Shown: positions 45,268 to 57,240, counted from the first letter of the stretch. The stretch is 64,000 nucleotides of DNA from Salvator merianae (GCA_003586115.2 QVOM02000116.1:45671692-45735691); one strand, 5' to 3'. Translations and numbers: made by a program. The notes: generated by a model not told the origin, from the sequence alone.

Positions 45268-46338
45268 GGCATTAAAGGCCTGTGTATTTCATATCTAGAC
45301 CTCCAGATCTGCACTTTAATGCGGATCTAGGAAATCCTGTCCCACGCTGATACGGCTCTGTCTGCTTTAGACAGAGCCTGATCCAGATCTGGATCTGGAT
45401 CATGTAATCTGGAGCACCCATTTAATCGGGTCCACCAGCAGGCCGGTGGCCTTGATCCAGAACATGTGAGGGGTGCAGAAGGCATCTCTCCCATGCTCAG
45501 GACTATGGGGGCGCATTTTAGTGTTGTGCCAAACGCCACATGATCGAACAGCTGGAAGACCTTCCTTACGAAATCAGGCTGCAACGTCTTGGCCTCTTCA
45601 GCCTTGAAGAATGGCGTTTAAGAGGAGACCTGACTGAAGTATATAAAATCATGCACGGTATGGATAGGGTGGATAGAGAGAAATTATTTTCTCTATCACA
45701 CGACACTAGAACCAGGGGGTGCTCTATGATGCTGATGAGCAGGAGAGTTACAACCAACAAGGGGAAGTATTTTTTCACCCAGAGGGTCATCGGTCTATGG
45801 AATTTATTACCAGAAGAGGTGGTGACAGCAGTCAGCCTGGATAGCTTTAAGAAAGGATTGGACAGATTCATGGAGGTCAGGTGTATATCAAAGGTTACTA
45901 GAATGGATGCCTAGGTACTGCCACCAGGTTGGAAAGGCAGGCAGGATGTCTGTAATACCATTTGCGGGGAGTCAAGAGCAGATGAAGGTTTTGCCTTTTA
46001 TTCTGTTTGAGGATGCCCTGAAGCAATTGGTGGGCCACTGCATGAAACAGAATGCTGGACTAGATGGGCTGTGGCTTGATCCAGCAAGGCTCCTCTTATG
46101 TTCTTATGTTATGTTCTTAAACATAGGCCCAGAGGCTAAGAACTTTTGTGGCTTGCTCTTGAAGGCATGGGGATGCAGCTGCAAAGCTCAGGCTGTGGCA
46201 TGAGCTGGTCTGGATGAGTGCCTTCGGTGTAGACAGCACTGATCCTGCCCAGGCCTTCTTGTGGTTGCGATAAGTGGGTCTGGCTATTCCGGAGCCACTG
46301 ATCCTGACTAACTGCAGGTAAGTGCAGAAGGGGCTTAA
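45268..46338. mobile_element. Probable MITE interrupted by a CR1 insertion
   Basis: The right end GTAAGTGCAGAAGGGGC (46319-46335) is of the GGSCC-terminus group. The left side from about 45268 has TAAGGCATTAAAGGCCTGTG. Similar MITE-like words (ATCCAGATCTGGATCTGGAT; GTGGTCTGGATGAGTG-like) lie on both sides of the CR1 at 45539-46120. The boundaries are uncertain. Confidence 0.4.
45539..46120 (+). mobile_element. CR1 LINE ORF2 C-terminus and 3' end
   Basis: A 124-residue open frame (45540-45914) carries RLRGDLTEVYKIMHG, FFTQRVIGLWNLLPEEVV and LDRFMEVR. These are the conserved C-terminal words of CR1 reverse transcriptase. It is followed by GGACTAGATGGGCTGTGGCT, GATCCAGCAAGGCTCCTC and TTATGTTCTTATGTT, the CR1 3' end. 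The element is 5'-truncated. The intact frame suggests it is fairly young. Confidence 0.92.
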
Positions 46339-46677
46339 GACATAGCATTTGCTGGAAATCTGTCAGGAGGATTTATCTGCCACATACCTCAGCATAGTCT
46401 TTAACACCAGAGCAACAGAGAGAATGTGCAAGTGACAGCCATCTTCTGCTTCCTTTCTGGCAAACCACCTGGAGAAGCAAATCACCCACAATGAGTGAAA
46501 CAAAGATCTGACTCCATGGTCTGCAGTATTGGGAAGAAGGCAATCAGTCGCATTGGGCTCCATCAGACATTGCTGAGACAAACATATGTGTCCTGTGTCA
46601 CAGTTAATTAACATAAGTTCAAGCAGAACAAAAAAAAAAAGTGAGAATGTATATGCACACAATTTACAAAATCAGTG

Positions 46678-46835
46678 AAAAGCAGCTTAGAGGTGCTAGA
46701 ATGCAGACGGTAGTGTTTCCATCCCACTTCTAATGCACATTAAAGCCCAGAGAATGCACTTTGGAATTGCATTTTCTGGCCTTTAATGTGCATTAAGGCA
46801 CTAGCATGCAGACTCTGCCACCTATAAGCTGTTTG
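46678..46835. mobile_element. Palindromic MITE, CAAAAGCAGCTT family
   Basis: GAAAAGCAGCTTAGAGGTGC on the left and CCACCTATAAGCTGTTTGTG on the right are inverted. The centre is ATGCACATTAAAGCCCAGAG … CTGGCCTTTAATGTGCATTA. Confidence 0.78.
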
Positions 46836-46882
46836 TGATTCATTTTTTTACTGTGTGCAGATGCAGCCTGAGAGTCTTATAA

Positions 46883-46992
46883 AAGTAGCTCTCAAACGGT
46901 GATCTTCCAGATGTTCCTGAACAACATGGTTCAGCATTCCAGTCATAGCATTTCGTGCCAGGAACATCTGGAGGACCACACACTGAGAACTG
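46883..46992. mobile_element. hAT-type 110-bp MITE with perfect 8-bp duplication
   Basis: TCTTATAA flanks it exactly on both sides (46875-46882, 46993-47000). The ends are 'aaGTaGcTCTCAAAC' and ACTGAGAACTG, degraded from the CAGTGGTTCTCAAAC type. The halves fold: GATCTTCCAGATGTTCCTG pairs with CAGGAACATCTGGAGGACC. Confidence 0.9.
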
Positions 46993-47000
46993 TCTTATAA

Positions 47001-47919
47001 GGCTGCATTTCTGTGCATTCCCTGAAAATGGAGCTCATGTGTGGATTTTGTACACATCAGTCAAGTCTGGATTGAACCACATTGGAAGGAGGAGGGAAGA
47101 GTGAAGACAAATCCTGACCTATACAGTGCAGTGGAGCAGTGCTCACTTTACCTTCATAGAACAGACACCCCTGGTATAGTTGGCACATCTTGTAGGCTAC
47201 ATCTTGCATGATCTGATTTTTACAGCACTAATTTGTTTATCATAGGTTTCCTTGCAACTACTAATCAATTATTTAAGATGCCACTATCAGAATTCACCAC
47301 TTTACATATTCAGATCAGGTCCACAAAATAAGGAGACAGGCAGAGAAGTGAAGTATTATGTTCTCCACTTTATCTGCAATAACAGAATACAAGTGCAAGC
47401 AGTCAGGCATGTGAACATTCCAAATCAGTCTCCTTGCCTATTCCTCCTTACACCAGTAACCATAAAATCCAGGTTCTCAGGCTTCCGGCATTCCAGCTAA
47501 CCACCAACTAAAGGAAACATTGGATAAGTGAGAAAAGCAAGTAAACCTGGCTAAGACATGAGACGAGCCAAAGATGGCTGTGCAGTGGCCAAGGCTTTGA
47601 CAGCCACTGATGGAAGCCACGTGAAGGCCAAAACACATTTGGCAAAAAGGAAAAATTTGTTTTGAAACTTGGTGTCTTGTTTGGCAGTGGACCTTGGAAG
47701 TTGAAATTTTGTATTATTGGTCATATCTTCTTGCTGTTGAGTATGATGTTCTAACCTTAAAACTTTTATGGTGTTTGAACTTCAAACCAATTGTTTTTAT
47801 ACTTTGGACTACAAGAAAGGTTTAATGAATTTATTGAGAGATTCTTTTATGGACATTTAATTTGTTTTTTTTTTTTAATCTTGTCACATTGTGGGGATTG
47901 TTTCCTTTTTTCCTTTTTT

Positions 47920-47920
<1 letters not shown>
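47001..47920. other. No gene recognised
   Basis: Unassigned intronic sequence. Confidence 0.4.
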
Positions 47921-47967
<47 letters not shown>

Positions 47968-47969
47968 TC
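47921..47969. repeat. (CTTT)n microsatellite
   Basis: About twelve CTTT units follow a T-rich run that starts near 47860. Confidence 0.95.
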
Positions 47970-48545
47970 CTGTTTTCAACAAGTGCTTGTTTATAACATT
48001 GGGTCTTCTGGTCTCTTCATTGCATTTTGGATGCAATTTGTTGGAGATTGTGTTTTCAAAAATTCCTGCTATAGTTAACATATCTCGTATGCTACTACTA
48101 AGTGTTCTTAAAACGTTGCTTCAGCAAAAGTAAAAGGCCATAATGACATCCATCCATAGCCAGACGGGATTTTAATTTTTAAAAAAAGATTCCAGAAATA
48201 GGCACTGAAAAGGTTTCCCATAGCAACCCACTGATCACAGCAATTGTTTCATGCCACTTTATGGTAAGGCCCTGGAGGAATGACCGCTGCGGGAGCCGAT
48301 GGATTCAGGGGGGAAAAGGAGACCTCTTCTGAGACATTTGCCTGGTTGTCGAATTTGGAAATTGATTTATTACTGCACTTTGTGTGTGCTGTTGGTCTCG
48401 GTCCACATTGTGTGATGGACCACGTTGCTTTCTTTGCCAAGGGACCATTTCACCTTAGTTACACCTTCACTTATGAACAGGTGTTCACATAAACGATCTT
48501 GGAAACTTATGATTCTTTTGAGCATTGTTGTAACTGTTTTCAAAT
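47970..48545. other. No gene recognised
   Basis: Unassigned intronic sequence. A small inverted repeat may be present around 48270-48300. Confidence 0.35.
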
Positions 48546-48548
48546 TAT

Positions 48549-49067
48549 GGCCATTTCTGGACTTCCATAGAGGGGAGCATTCAAACTGGAATGGCTCCTA
48601 CAGAAGCTGTTCCCAGTTGGAGCAGTTCCACGTTCCCAGAAAAAGGCTGTCTGCACTTGGGTGGTTTGTTCCAGGACAAGCCGTGAACCATTCCACCCTG
48701 TGCTGCTCCAAAACTCACGCAAGCTTCAGTGTGTGATGCAAGGACTCTGACAGCCAGGAACTAAAGTTGCTGGTCTTGGAGGCATAGGGAGACCTATTTT
48801 GATGGTGCAGTTTGGTGCATTGCTCAAATGTCCCCCTGCTAAACCAGAACAGGGAGGCGTGTGCCTTTCCTCATGTCTCCTTGGGTTGGTCTCACCACCT
48901 CTGGAATGCCAGTATGTCTACCAGTGTCTTGGTAGAGGCGGCCATCTTGGTTGCCTAAACTGGTAATCAGTGTGGACGCAGCGCACTAGCAGAGGGTGGA
49001 AGAGAGAGACCCAGAAGAAGGCTAGACTTCATGCTATACTGGACTAGCGGGAAGTGCGAAAAAGGCC
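48549..49067. mobile_element. MITE with TAT target duplication, 519 bp
   Basis: The ends GGCCATTTCTGGACTTCC and GGAAGTGCGAAAAAGGCC are flanked by TAT (48546-48548, 49068-49070). An internal GGAACTAAAGTTGCTGG is a weak version of the shared core. Confidence 0.85.
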
Positions 49068-49070
49068 TAT

Positions 49071-49740
49071 AACTGTAAAGATGTCCCAAAAGAAGACTTT
49101 AAAAATCTGAAAGTTTGTGGGAGAAAATAAAACAATTTCAGAACATCTATTTTCTTCCTTCAGCACCTTCTTTCCCCTGAAAAAAAGGGACAACTGATTT
49201 GTTGTTGTTTTTTACTTGCAAGGGAGCACCAGAAATGTTTCTTCATGGAAAAAACAAACTCTGTTAAACCCATAAATAATGAGAGATTATTGTACATGAA
49301 TAAAAACTGAGGTTCATCTGACAGATCCTTCATAGCTAGTATAAGGTCTGAGGTTTCCTCATGCCATTACCAACTACATTATGAATCAAAATTCTACCAA
49401 AGCAAGGCACTCTATGTATTTATCCTCATATCCTTCAGAATTCTCACCCCCACTAGATTTTCCTGCGTTTTTTATCTATACATTTTTTGAACTCCTTTCA
49501 CTGATAGAATTCAAGATTCACCCAGTTCCATTACTAACATACAATATATAAATTACAAGTGGAAGAGCTGTAATGGTGGAAGGAAACTGAGGTTTTACAA
49601 CTTACTGCTTTTAGTTATCCACCAGATAGAATGAGCTTGTAGATTCCTTTTGAAACCTCCAGAGCTTTCATCTATTTGGTTTTCCAAGTGGTAGTTTGTA
49701 CTCAGTTTTTACACACAGCACAAATGCTAAACAGATTGAA
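49071..49740. other. No gene recognised
   Basis: Unassigned intronic sequence. Confidence 0.4.
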
Positions 49741-49742
49741 AG

Positions 49743-50200
49743 GTTGTTGCTGTTGTTCAGTTCAGTCATGTCCAATTCTTTGTGACACTATGGACCACGC
49801 TACATCAGGTCCCTGTGTCCACCACTGCCTCCCAAAGTTTGCCCAACCTCAGGTTCATTGGTCCCATGACACTGTCTATTCATCCTATCCTCTGCCATCC
49901 GTCTCTCCTTTTGCCTTCAGTTCTTTCATAGCATCAAGATCTTTTCCAGTGAGTCCTGTCTTCTCATTATGGGGCCAAAGTATTTGAGAATTAGCTTCAG
50001 TATTTGTCCTTCCAATGAACAGTCAGGATTGATTTTCTTTGATATTGACTGATTTGATTTCCTTGCACTCCAAGGGACTCTCAAAAGTCTTATCTAGCAC
50101 AACAATTCAAAAGTGTCAATTCTTCAGCGCTCAGTCTTCCTTATGGTCCAGCTCTCACAGTCATATATTACTACTGGGGAAACCATTGTTTTGACTATAG
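49743..50200 (-). mobile_element. BovB LINE 3' ORF2 fragment, copy 3
   Basis: CAGTCATGTCCAATTCTTTG, then CTGCCTCCCAAAGTTTGCCC, TTGTCCTTCCAATGAACAGT, TCCAAGGGACTCTCAAAAGT and CCAGCTCTCACAGTCATATA. It has the same extent and order as 4131-4560. Confidence 0.88.
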
Positions 50201-50504
50201 ATTAAGAGATGTTAAACAACACAAATGTTCTTGGTACTTATCTGAGTTTCAGCAAGACCTTCAAGACTGAAATTTGCTGCCATTTAAGTTGTTTGGTGAC
50301 TAAAACATATTCACACTAAACCATACATAAATGGGGAATTCTGAATACAAACCCACTTTGACCCTATCAGATATTGCTGGAAAGAAATGAACCACAACAC
50401 CAAGCTTAGAGCCCATGAAAAATTTACTTTGTCAACTGGGAACATTGCAGAAAGGCATGAGTGCTTGTTCAGTGTATTTCAACATGAATCTTCCTGCAAT
50501 GTAT

Positions 50505-50575
50505 TCATTTATTTGATTTATTTATATGCCACCTTTAAGCCTAACAAGACTCTTAGAGCGGTTTACAATATATAA
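50505..50575 (-). mobile_element. L2-type LINE 3' end, antisense
   Basis: ATTTATTTGATTTATTTATA, TGCCACCTTTAAGCC and GAGCGGTTTACAATATATAA. Confidence 0.6.
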
Positions 50576-52460
50576 TGTCAGACATGTTTCTACCCTCTGG
50601 CTTATACTCTAAAAAACCCAGCTTGAGTGGAAGACCAAATATTAATGTGGCTGACTGTAAAATTTGCTCAGACACTGCCGTGTTTTTCTTAGTATCACAA
50701 GCTACTTGCCCAGCCTTGGGCAAACTCAGCATGCGATAGAATGTAAATATCACACATAGTATGTGCACAATACTCCCGAGTCTGAATGGACATTGTCCAA
50801 GTGGCTATTTTCAACCATCTTCCAAGCATCTGGAGGTTGGATGGACAAACACTGTTGCTCCTCCCATTTGGCCCCCAAGGTTCATGGAACCATGATGAAG
50901 GTGGCCCACAGGTAAGTCTCTCTGAAGCACTCTGAAGTCTTATTCTTTGTGGGAGTCTACTCCTCACCACTGGGTAAATGCATATGGTGGTCAGAGGTTG
51001 ACTTGACAGCCAAATATGTGCCCAGAATTGCTGCTGGGGATCATAAATGTGGAAAAATTCTATTCACACTTCTGGTCTGTGGTGCAATTCTGGGCATGAG
51101 TTGGGCTGCTGCATGGGGCGTTCCACCACAGCAGTGTTCCCTTAGGGATCCAGAGTGATGCAAAAGTTCAGTTGCGTGCCCCCGCCCCTGTGGCAGCTAT
51201 CTCATGCCATGGCCTGAAACCTGCCCCTTTTAGGGGCTGTTTGGATGCAGCCCATGGTAGTTCCAGTCCAAGAACTGGGACATGATTTACTCAAACCATA
51301 ACTGCAAAGCCAAGAAGAAAACTTGACTTACAATTTATGTTTTATGGAGCAGAATATGTAGTGATCTCTAATTGGGCATGATGATAAACTAGGATTATTA
51401 TTTTTTTCCCATCAGAACAAGGAGAGAGAAATGAAGTAAACACAATTGACTTGTACAGCATAAGCTCTTGTTTGTAGCTTACCCTGGTGTATGAGCTAAT
51501 GGCTCGAATCACTGCTGGACCAGAAGTCTGTGTGTTCAAATCATCACTCAGCTGTGGAAATGCACAGGCATTGTCCCACAGCTTGGTTTCCATCACAGGA
51601 GGGTTGTGAGGTCAATAAAAACTATGGACACCAAAAAAAAGAGTCTGTCTTATCTGTATCTGTATGCAGCGTTTTGTATAAAGAACAGAAAAAGAATTTC
51701 GCTATATCAGCAATCTTGTCTGGTTCAGTTTCTGTTTGGTTATTAGCATTTTTCAGTTTAGTTATACGTGTTTGCAAGCCTTTCTTCCTCTCTTAAGGTA
51801 CCTACCAGTAGTTTAGATAGTTTGCTTCCATCCTTGTAATAGATAGATTAACATTTTAGCCACACAGGTGAGTTCTTATGCTCCTAATTCTTACATTAGG
51901 CTTAAAAACCTTCTCAGAATCCAGTCTGCTTATGTCAGGCTTTCCTACAAATTGTCGCACTCCTTGTTTCTTTGCTGTTCAACAATACACACTCCTCTTA
52001 TCACCCACTTCCCAAGGGGCATTGGGAAGGCAATCTTTTTCTGAAGCATCTCCTGCACCATTAGCACATGTGGCTTTTCTCTTTTTTCAAAATAAATTAA
52101 CCTCTACCTTTTAGCATTGTCTCCTACCCCCCTGACATTATAAGTCATAATCTTTTAATGAATTTGCTTACCGTTGGACATGCATTTCACTTTATTCTTA
52201 CTAGCTGCACCAAGGGGCAAGGCAAACTCCCCAGCATGGAGCCTCTGTCATATTTTCCAGCTGGAGGCATTATGCCTATCTTTGCACTCTGTACATCAAA
52301 CATAATTGTGAAGATAAAAGCAAATGTTTAACGAATCAACTTGCCTTTTGGCTACAGCGATACCTTTGTCCATATCCCAACTAGTATTATTACTCAGAAT
52401 GCCACTAGGCAGACCCCATGTGGATCTCAGGGAGAAAGGCCATTAGTAATGAAGTTTACA
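50576..52460. other. Partly MITE-like, no gene
   Basis: TTTTAGGGGCTGTTTGGATG near 51228 resembles a MITE terminus (compare TTTTAGGCCCTGTTTGGACG at 57722). Other parts are unassigned. Confidence 0.4.
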
Positions 52461-52690
52461 TAAGAACATAAGAGAATCCCTGCTAGATCAGGCCACCACC
52501 CATCTAGTCCAGCATCCTGTCTCACACCGTGGCCCAGCAATTGTTTCCATGCGCTCTCAAGCAGAAGACGAAGGCAAAACTTTCATCTGCTCTTGATTCC
52601 CTGCAGAAGGGCTTCAGAGGCATCCTGCCTGTCTCTACAACTTGGAAGCAGTTTAATCAAGCATCCATTCCCCCATCCACTAAATATTTT
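52461..52690 (-). mobile_element. CR1 LINE 3' region, antisense
   Basis: TAAGAACATAAGAGAATCCC, TGCTAGATCAGGCC, CCATCTAGTCCAGCATCCTG and GTGGCCCAGCAATTGTTTCC. Closely related to 38463-38700. Confidence 0.88.
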
Positions 52691-52849
52691 TTATGTTTTG
52701 TAACATATGAATCGTTTAATAATCTTGTGTACCCAGCAGTTCGAAACAGTTCCCAGCCTTTGAAATAGTTTCTCCAATTTCGTAGAGAATGAAACTGCCA
52801 GTCTGTGGGCCTGCTTTACTTAATTTGACCTTCTCCAGTCAACTTGAGC

Positions 52850-53250
52850 AGATTCTGCATAATAATGGAACCTGTGCCTAACTGAAGATTGCTCATTGCA
52901 CATTGTCTGTCACTGCAGCAGTGGCATGCTGTTTGCACACCTGCCACTGCTCCAGGCAAAGGGAACATCAAACTGGGGAACTTTTGCTCCTAGGTTTGGT
53001 GTTTTCACCTGGAATCTTCTCGAGAAACACAAGAAGTGGCTGCAGATGTTGGCTATTTTTCCTGTGCTTGCCATTGAAGACCTCACTAGCACCTGTAAAC
53101 CACTGTGGAGTGCTGTCAGAGTGAATGCTCCCAGGATGTATGATCATGTGTATCCTACACTCTAAGAGCACTCTTAGGCAACACAGATGTGTGACCAATG
53201 TGCCTTTGATGTGGCAACCTTAAGGTCCCATGTGGATCTTGCCTCGGTCA
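52850..53250. mobile_element. MITE-like composite, AAAATGGCCAACT family
   Basis: It contains GGGGAACTTTTGCTCCTAGG (52976 onward), TTGGCTATTTTTCCTGTGCT and GGTCCCATGTGGATCTTGCC, in the same order, reversed in part, as 29560-30250. Confidence 0.5.
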
Positions 53251-54050
53251 GCAGAACTGAAAATGCAGAAGTTTTCTTTTTGTACCCCATTCGCTCCCTG
53301 TTCCTGGCTCATTCCTAGCCCCTTAACTTATTTACCTGTTTGATTTTCCTTGTCCTAACATCCCACACAAAAGAGATAGACAGGCAAAATGTGTGCTATG
53401 TGAAAATATGTTGTGACCTGATGAAATATGTAAAGAGAAGAAATGGGGATGGTGTATGGTCCTGAATGTAGCAGTCCTGAAGAAAACTGGTGTGACTTGG
53501 TCTGATAACCATAGTAACAGGGATGTGGGTTAGACTTCATGACTTTTCAGAATCAGATCTGCTGGGCTATTTAAGAAATAGTTATTAAGTGATCTTAACT
53601 TCTGAAAGTTAAAGGACAGAAACATCAGGTGCAAGGAAGTGCCAAAAAGTTCAATTCTAATTCTGTAAATAGACTGTTTTTTTTTGTTCCCTTATAACTA
53701 CATTGCTTAAAGAAAAGGGGAATTATGCTTTCAGGAAAAAGAAAATCCTTATTTACAAACAGTCCCAGGACCCAGCTTGCTGCTACAGCAGGAAAAAAGA
53801 TGCAGATAGTGAGCCTGAGTCCAAGAAAGGATCCAGTTAACAGCATCCAGGGATCCATGACTGAAGCTTAATTGTTCAGCATGCTTGAAACTATTTATGG
53901 AGAGTTATTTCCCTGTTTTGATTTTCTCATTTGTTTGTTTTTTGTTTGGAGATTTGCTGGAACCAATGAGAAATTCCTGTTGGAACAAGCACACTTTAAT
54001 ACTGAGCTGCTGTTCTTGGGTCTTTCCTATAGCAGAAAGCCCTAGCACAT
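53251..54050. other. No gene recognised
   Basis: Unassigned intronic sequence. Confidence 0.4.
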
Positions 54051-55430
54051 CTAAACCAAAATGGGTGGCTTGATAGGTAAATTGTCATCCTCTGAACCAC
54101 TGGTCCCCCAGTGCCATGTGCATACACAGGAGAGAGGCAGCCAGGAAAAAGGATGTCTGTGGGATTGGAAGCCCTGGTTCTGTCACAGAAGTGGGAGGTG
54201 CACAAGTCACATGGTGGCACCTCCAGCCTTTGAAAACCTCACAGCTGCGTAATGGTAGTTCCACAGCCATGAGGCTTCCACCCTTCTGGTTTAATGACAG
54301 ACTGGAAATGCTCCCAGAAATTGGCCATTTTTTGCCCAAAACTATACTGGATCATGGAGAAATCGCCCGTGGTAAATGGCCGCTTCTGCCACAGCCACTC
54401 TACATGGTGGATGAGGAGGCAAATGAGGGTGAGATCTCCAGAGGTGGATTTTGCGACTCAAGGGTAGTCTGTAGGTCCAATGTGGTTGGGTACATTTGCC
54501 ATTGGACCTCAGGTGCACTCGAATTCTCCAAGCCAAATCTTTTTGCAGATTTTTCACCACAAGGCTAGATAGCATCATCGGTGTGAATGAAAGTTGCCAG
54601 ACATCAAAGCTGTACACATTTCATGAGGCTCCAGCAAGGGCCACAGAAGTGGACTGTTTTCAGATCCTCATTAAATGTTGCCAGTGTCTGGAACAGGATG
54701 TCAGCTGCTCCTACCACTGCTACCTTTTTGAATTGTGATGGCAGCACTCTTGGGAATGGATTCTACCTCCAGGAGTTGGCTGGGCACCTACATGATATGT
54801 GGTCACCTACACCTGGCATCCTACATGAACGGTCCAGAAGGACTGTGCAGATCCTACCTATGGTTCCTCAGCCTCTAGTTTTCAGTAAGTAGTGATCACT
54901 TGCATAATACAGCTTGATACTAAATGGTGGTATGTAGGAAGCAAACCACAGTGTTATCCAAAAGATAACTATTTGGATCTTATTATATTTTAATTTATAC
55001 TTTTATACTTTTGCTCTGTAAGCCACCTTAAAAATTTTATCCCATTTTTGCATTCTCTGTTCTTATCCCAGCCTTGGCTACTGACTCCAAAGGCCAGGCC
55101 AGTCCTTGGTGTGAGCACTGGAGCTTTCAAGGGTTGGGAATGAAAGTTTCCAGGAGAGCCCCTTTCAGCAGGCACCACTACTGGCAGAACTTCCTGGAGC
55201 ACTCCTGAAAAAGTAAGAATCATGGGCCCATTAGTACTCTGGTAGACCTTGATGTTGAGGTCTACTGGTAGTGTGAGATAGGGTGCCATTTTCAAGACCC
55301 TTTCCCACTCTATACTCCATCCTGTGTGGACAGAGTATTTGGGATGGCAGGGCCTGCTTTGTTCCACAGTAATGTGTGAAACAGAGTGGTCTATTCCCTT
55401 CCATGGCCTGGGATACTGCCCTGTGGAGAA
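54051..55430. mobile_element. MITE-derived region, boundaries unresolved
   Basis: It carries the shared core GGGAATGAAAGTTTCC (55136-55151), ATTGGCCATTTTTTGCCC near 54320 and TTTTTCACCACAAGGCTAG near 54549 (compare 12502). The 150-residue open frame at 54116-54568 shows no domain and overlaps these repeats. Confidence 0.4.
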
Positions 55431-56495
55431 AGAGTCCTAGTTATTGAGTGGCTATACAAATCGAGTTAATAACAAGCAAACAGGCACATGATTTTCATGG
55501 GACTGATGATGAATGCTTAGCAGTCCAAGGGCTATAGAATAAGGTTTTATAAAATCTGAAAACAGTCCACAAGTAATGTGAAGTACTGGATTGTTATTTG
55601 AGTTTTCACAATAAGAAGAAATGCCTACGCTAGCTCACAAGGCTAAGAACCAGTTATCGTTAACTTGGTAAATGATTCTTACTATTGAATTGTTTTGAAA
55701 TTGCTTCCTCTCTATACTCTCAGAAATTGATTTTAGTCCTGCAGTCGCAACTGCTATTCAACTGTGTGATGTAGCTTACACTACCAGTCTTTTCATAACC
55801 TTAAACATGAACAAATTATTCCCAAGCCAAAGCACGCTACTTGCTGGATTTAGTTCTTGTGTGCTGTGGGATGAGATCACTCAGTGCCTAAAGGCCTTCC
55901 ATTTCCTCTTAAGCACATGAGAATTAGACAAATTTACTTGTCTGAAAATGAATAGTTTTACACAATGTGACTTACAAGGAATATTCAGAAAGGGCAAAAA
56001 GCAAATCTGTTGTGCCGCTGCTCAGTTTCACATTGTTGATATTCATCGTCCATGTTTCATGGTTCACTACTTTCAAATGGTCCCTCCCCCAACCATCACT
56101 GCGAAATCACAGTTTACAGAGCATTTAGATTGTGGATTTCAAGCAGGAAAAAGTAGAAATATTTTTAGACGTTTCATCAACAGATGATTAACTGGGATTT
56201 GCAGTTCATTAGGGATGCGCAGAAACATCGTCTATGATTTACTTTGTGATTTCCATTATAAATAATTACAAAAAGACTGCAATGGGACAACTTTTTGAAC
56301 CAAGGCACATTATGTACAAAAGGAAAATAGCCTTGCCACAAGCCTGTCCTGGTTGCCAAAGGTTGCCGGCTGTTTTTTAGCAGTGCTCCTGTTAAAAAAA
56401 ATCCAGCATGACGTCTTGCCAAGGGACTTAGGCTACATGTAGAATTTGGACAGAATGTTTTGGACATGGACATTTCCAAACATTTTATAACTGTT
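55431..56495. other. No gene recognised
   Basis: Unassigned intronic sequence. Confidence 0.4.
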
Positions 56496-56499
56496 ATTC

Positions 56500-57240
56500 A
56501 ATAATGATATTGGTCTATAATTTTTTTGGTAACGTTAAATCTTGACTCTCTTTTGGTATCAAGGTTATAAATGCGTTTCCCCAACTTTCTGGTATTTTTC
56601 CACTATTTAATAGTTCGATCATCATCATTAGTAATGACATTTGTGATGGCCATTACAAATGCCATTAATGGCATAACCAGGTTATTCTCAAAGTGGCCAA
56701 CCAGCTGCCCAAGGAAGACTGCTAACAGAATATGAACGCACAACTTGCCCTACTCACAATCCTCCAGCAGCTGGCCTTCAGAGGCATTTTACTTCCTATT
56801 ACTAGAAGCAGTCATGATGCCATCAGGGCCAAAAAAAATTGGTCCAGACCCTTTTTAAAACCATTAAGTTGATGATCAACACCACATCAACACCAAATTT
56901 TAATTATGCATTGTGTGTGTGTGGTTTTTAAGAAAAAACAAACTTTTTTTTCTGCCCTGATTCTTCCAGAATTCAGTTTCATATGATATTTTGGAAGAGG
57001 AAGCAAAACTTATCTCCACCAACTTTGTCCACACCATAAATGTTTCTATACACCTCCATCATCTCACCTTTCACTCACCTTCTTTCTAAACTAAAAAGCC
57101 ACAAATGTTGCAATCTTTCCTTGCTGGGAAACTCCTCTGACCCCTTGATCATTTTAACTGCCTCTTTTGAAACTTTTCTGATTCTGCCATATTCTTTCTG
57201 AGATCAAGTGACCAAAACTGAAGATCAACATCTACCAGAA
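56500..57240 (-). mobile_element. CR1/L3-type LINE 3' region, antisense, degraded
   Basis: AAAGTGGCCAACCAGCTGCC (56693), CTGGCCTTCAGAGGCATTTT and CCACATCAACACC lead into CTCCATCATCTCACCTTTCA, CCTTTCTTTCTAAACTAAAA-like text, CTTTCCTTGCTGGGAAACTC and CCCTTGATCATTTTAACTGC. The last words are the antisense of the CR1/L3 3' end. Confidence 0.65.

Noticed and set aside
45540..45914. 124-residue frame as a host gene
   Set aside because: Its sequence is the C-terminus of CR1 reverse transcriptase and it is followed by the CR1 3' end.
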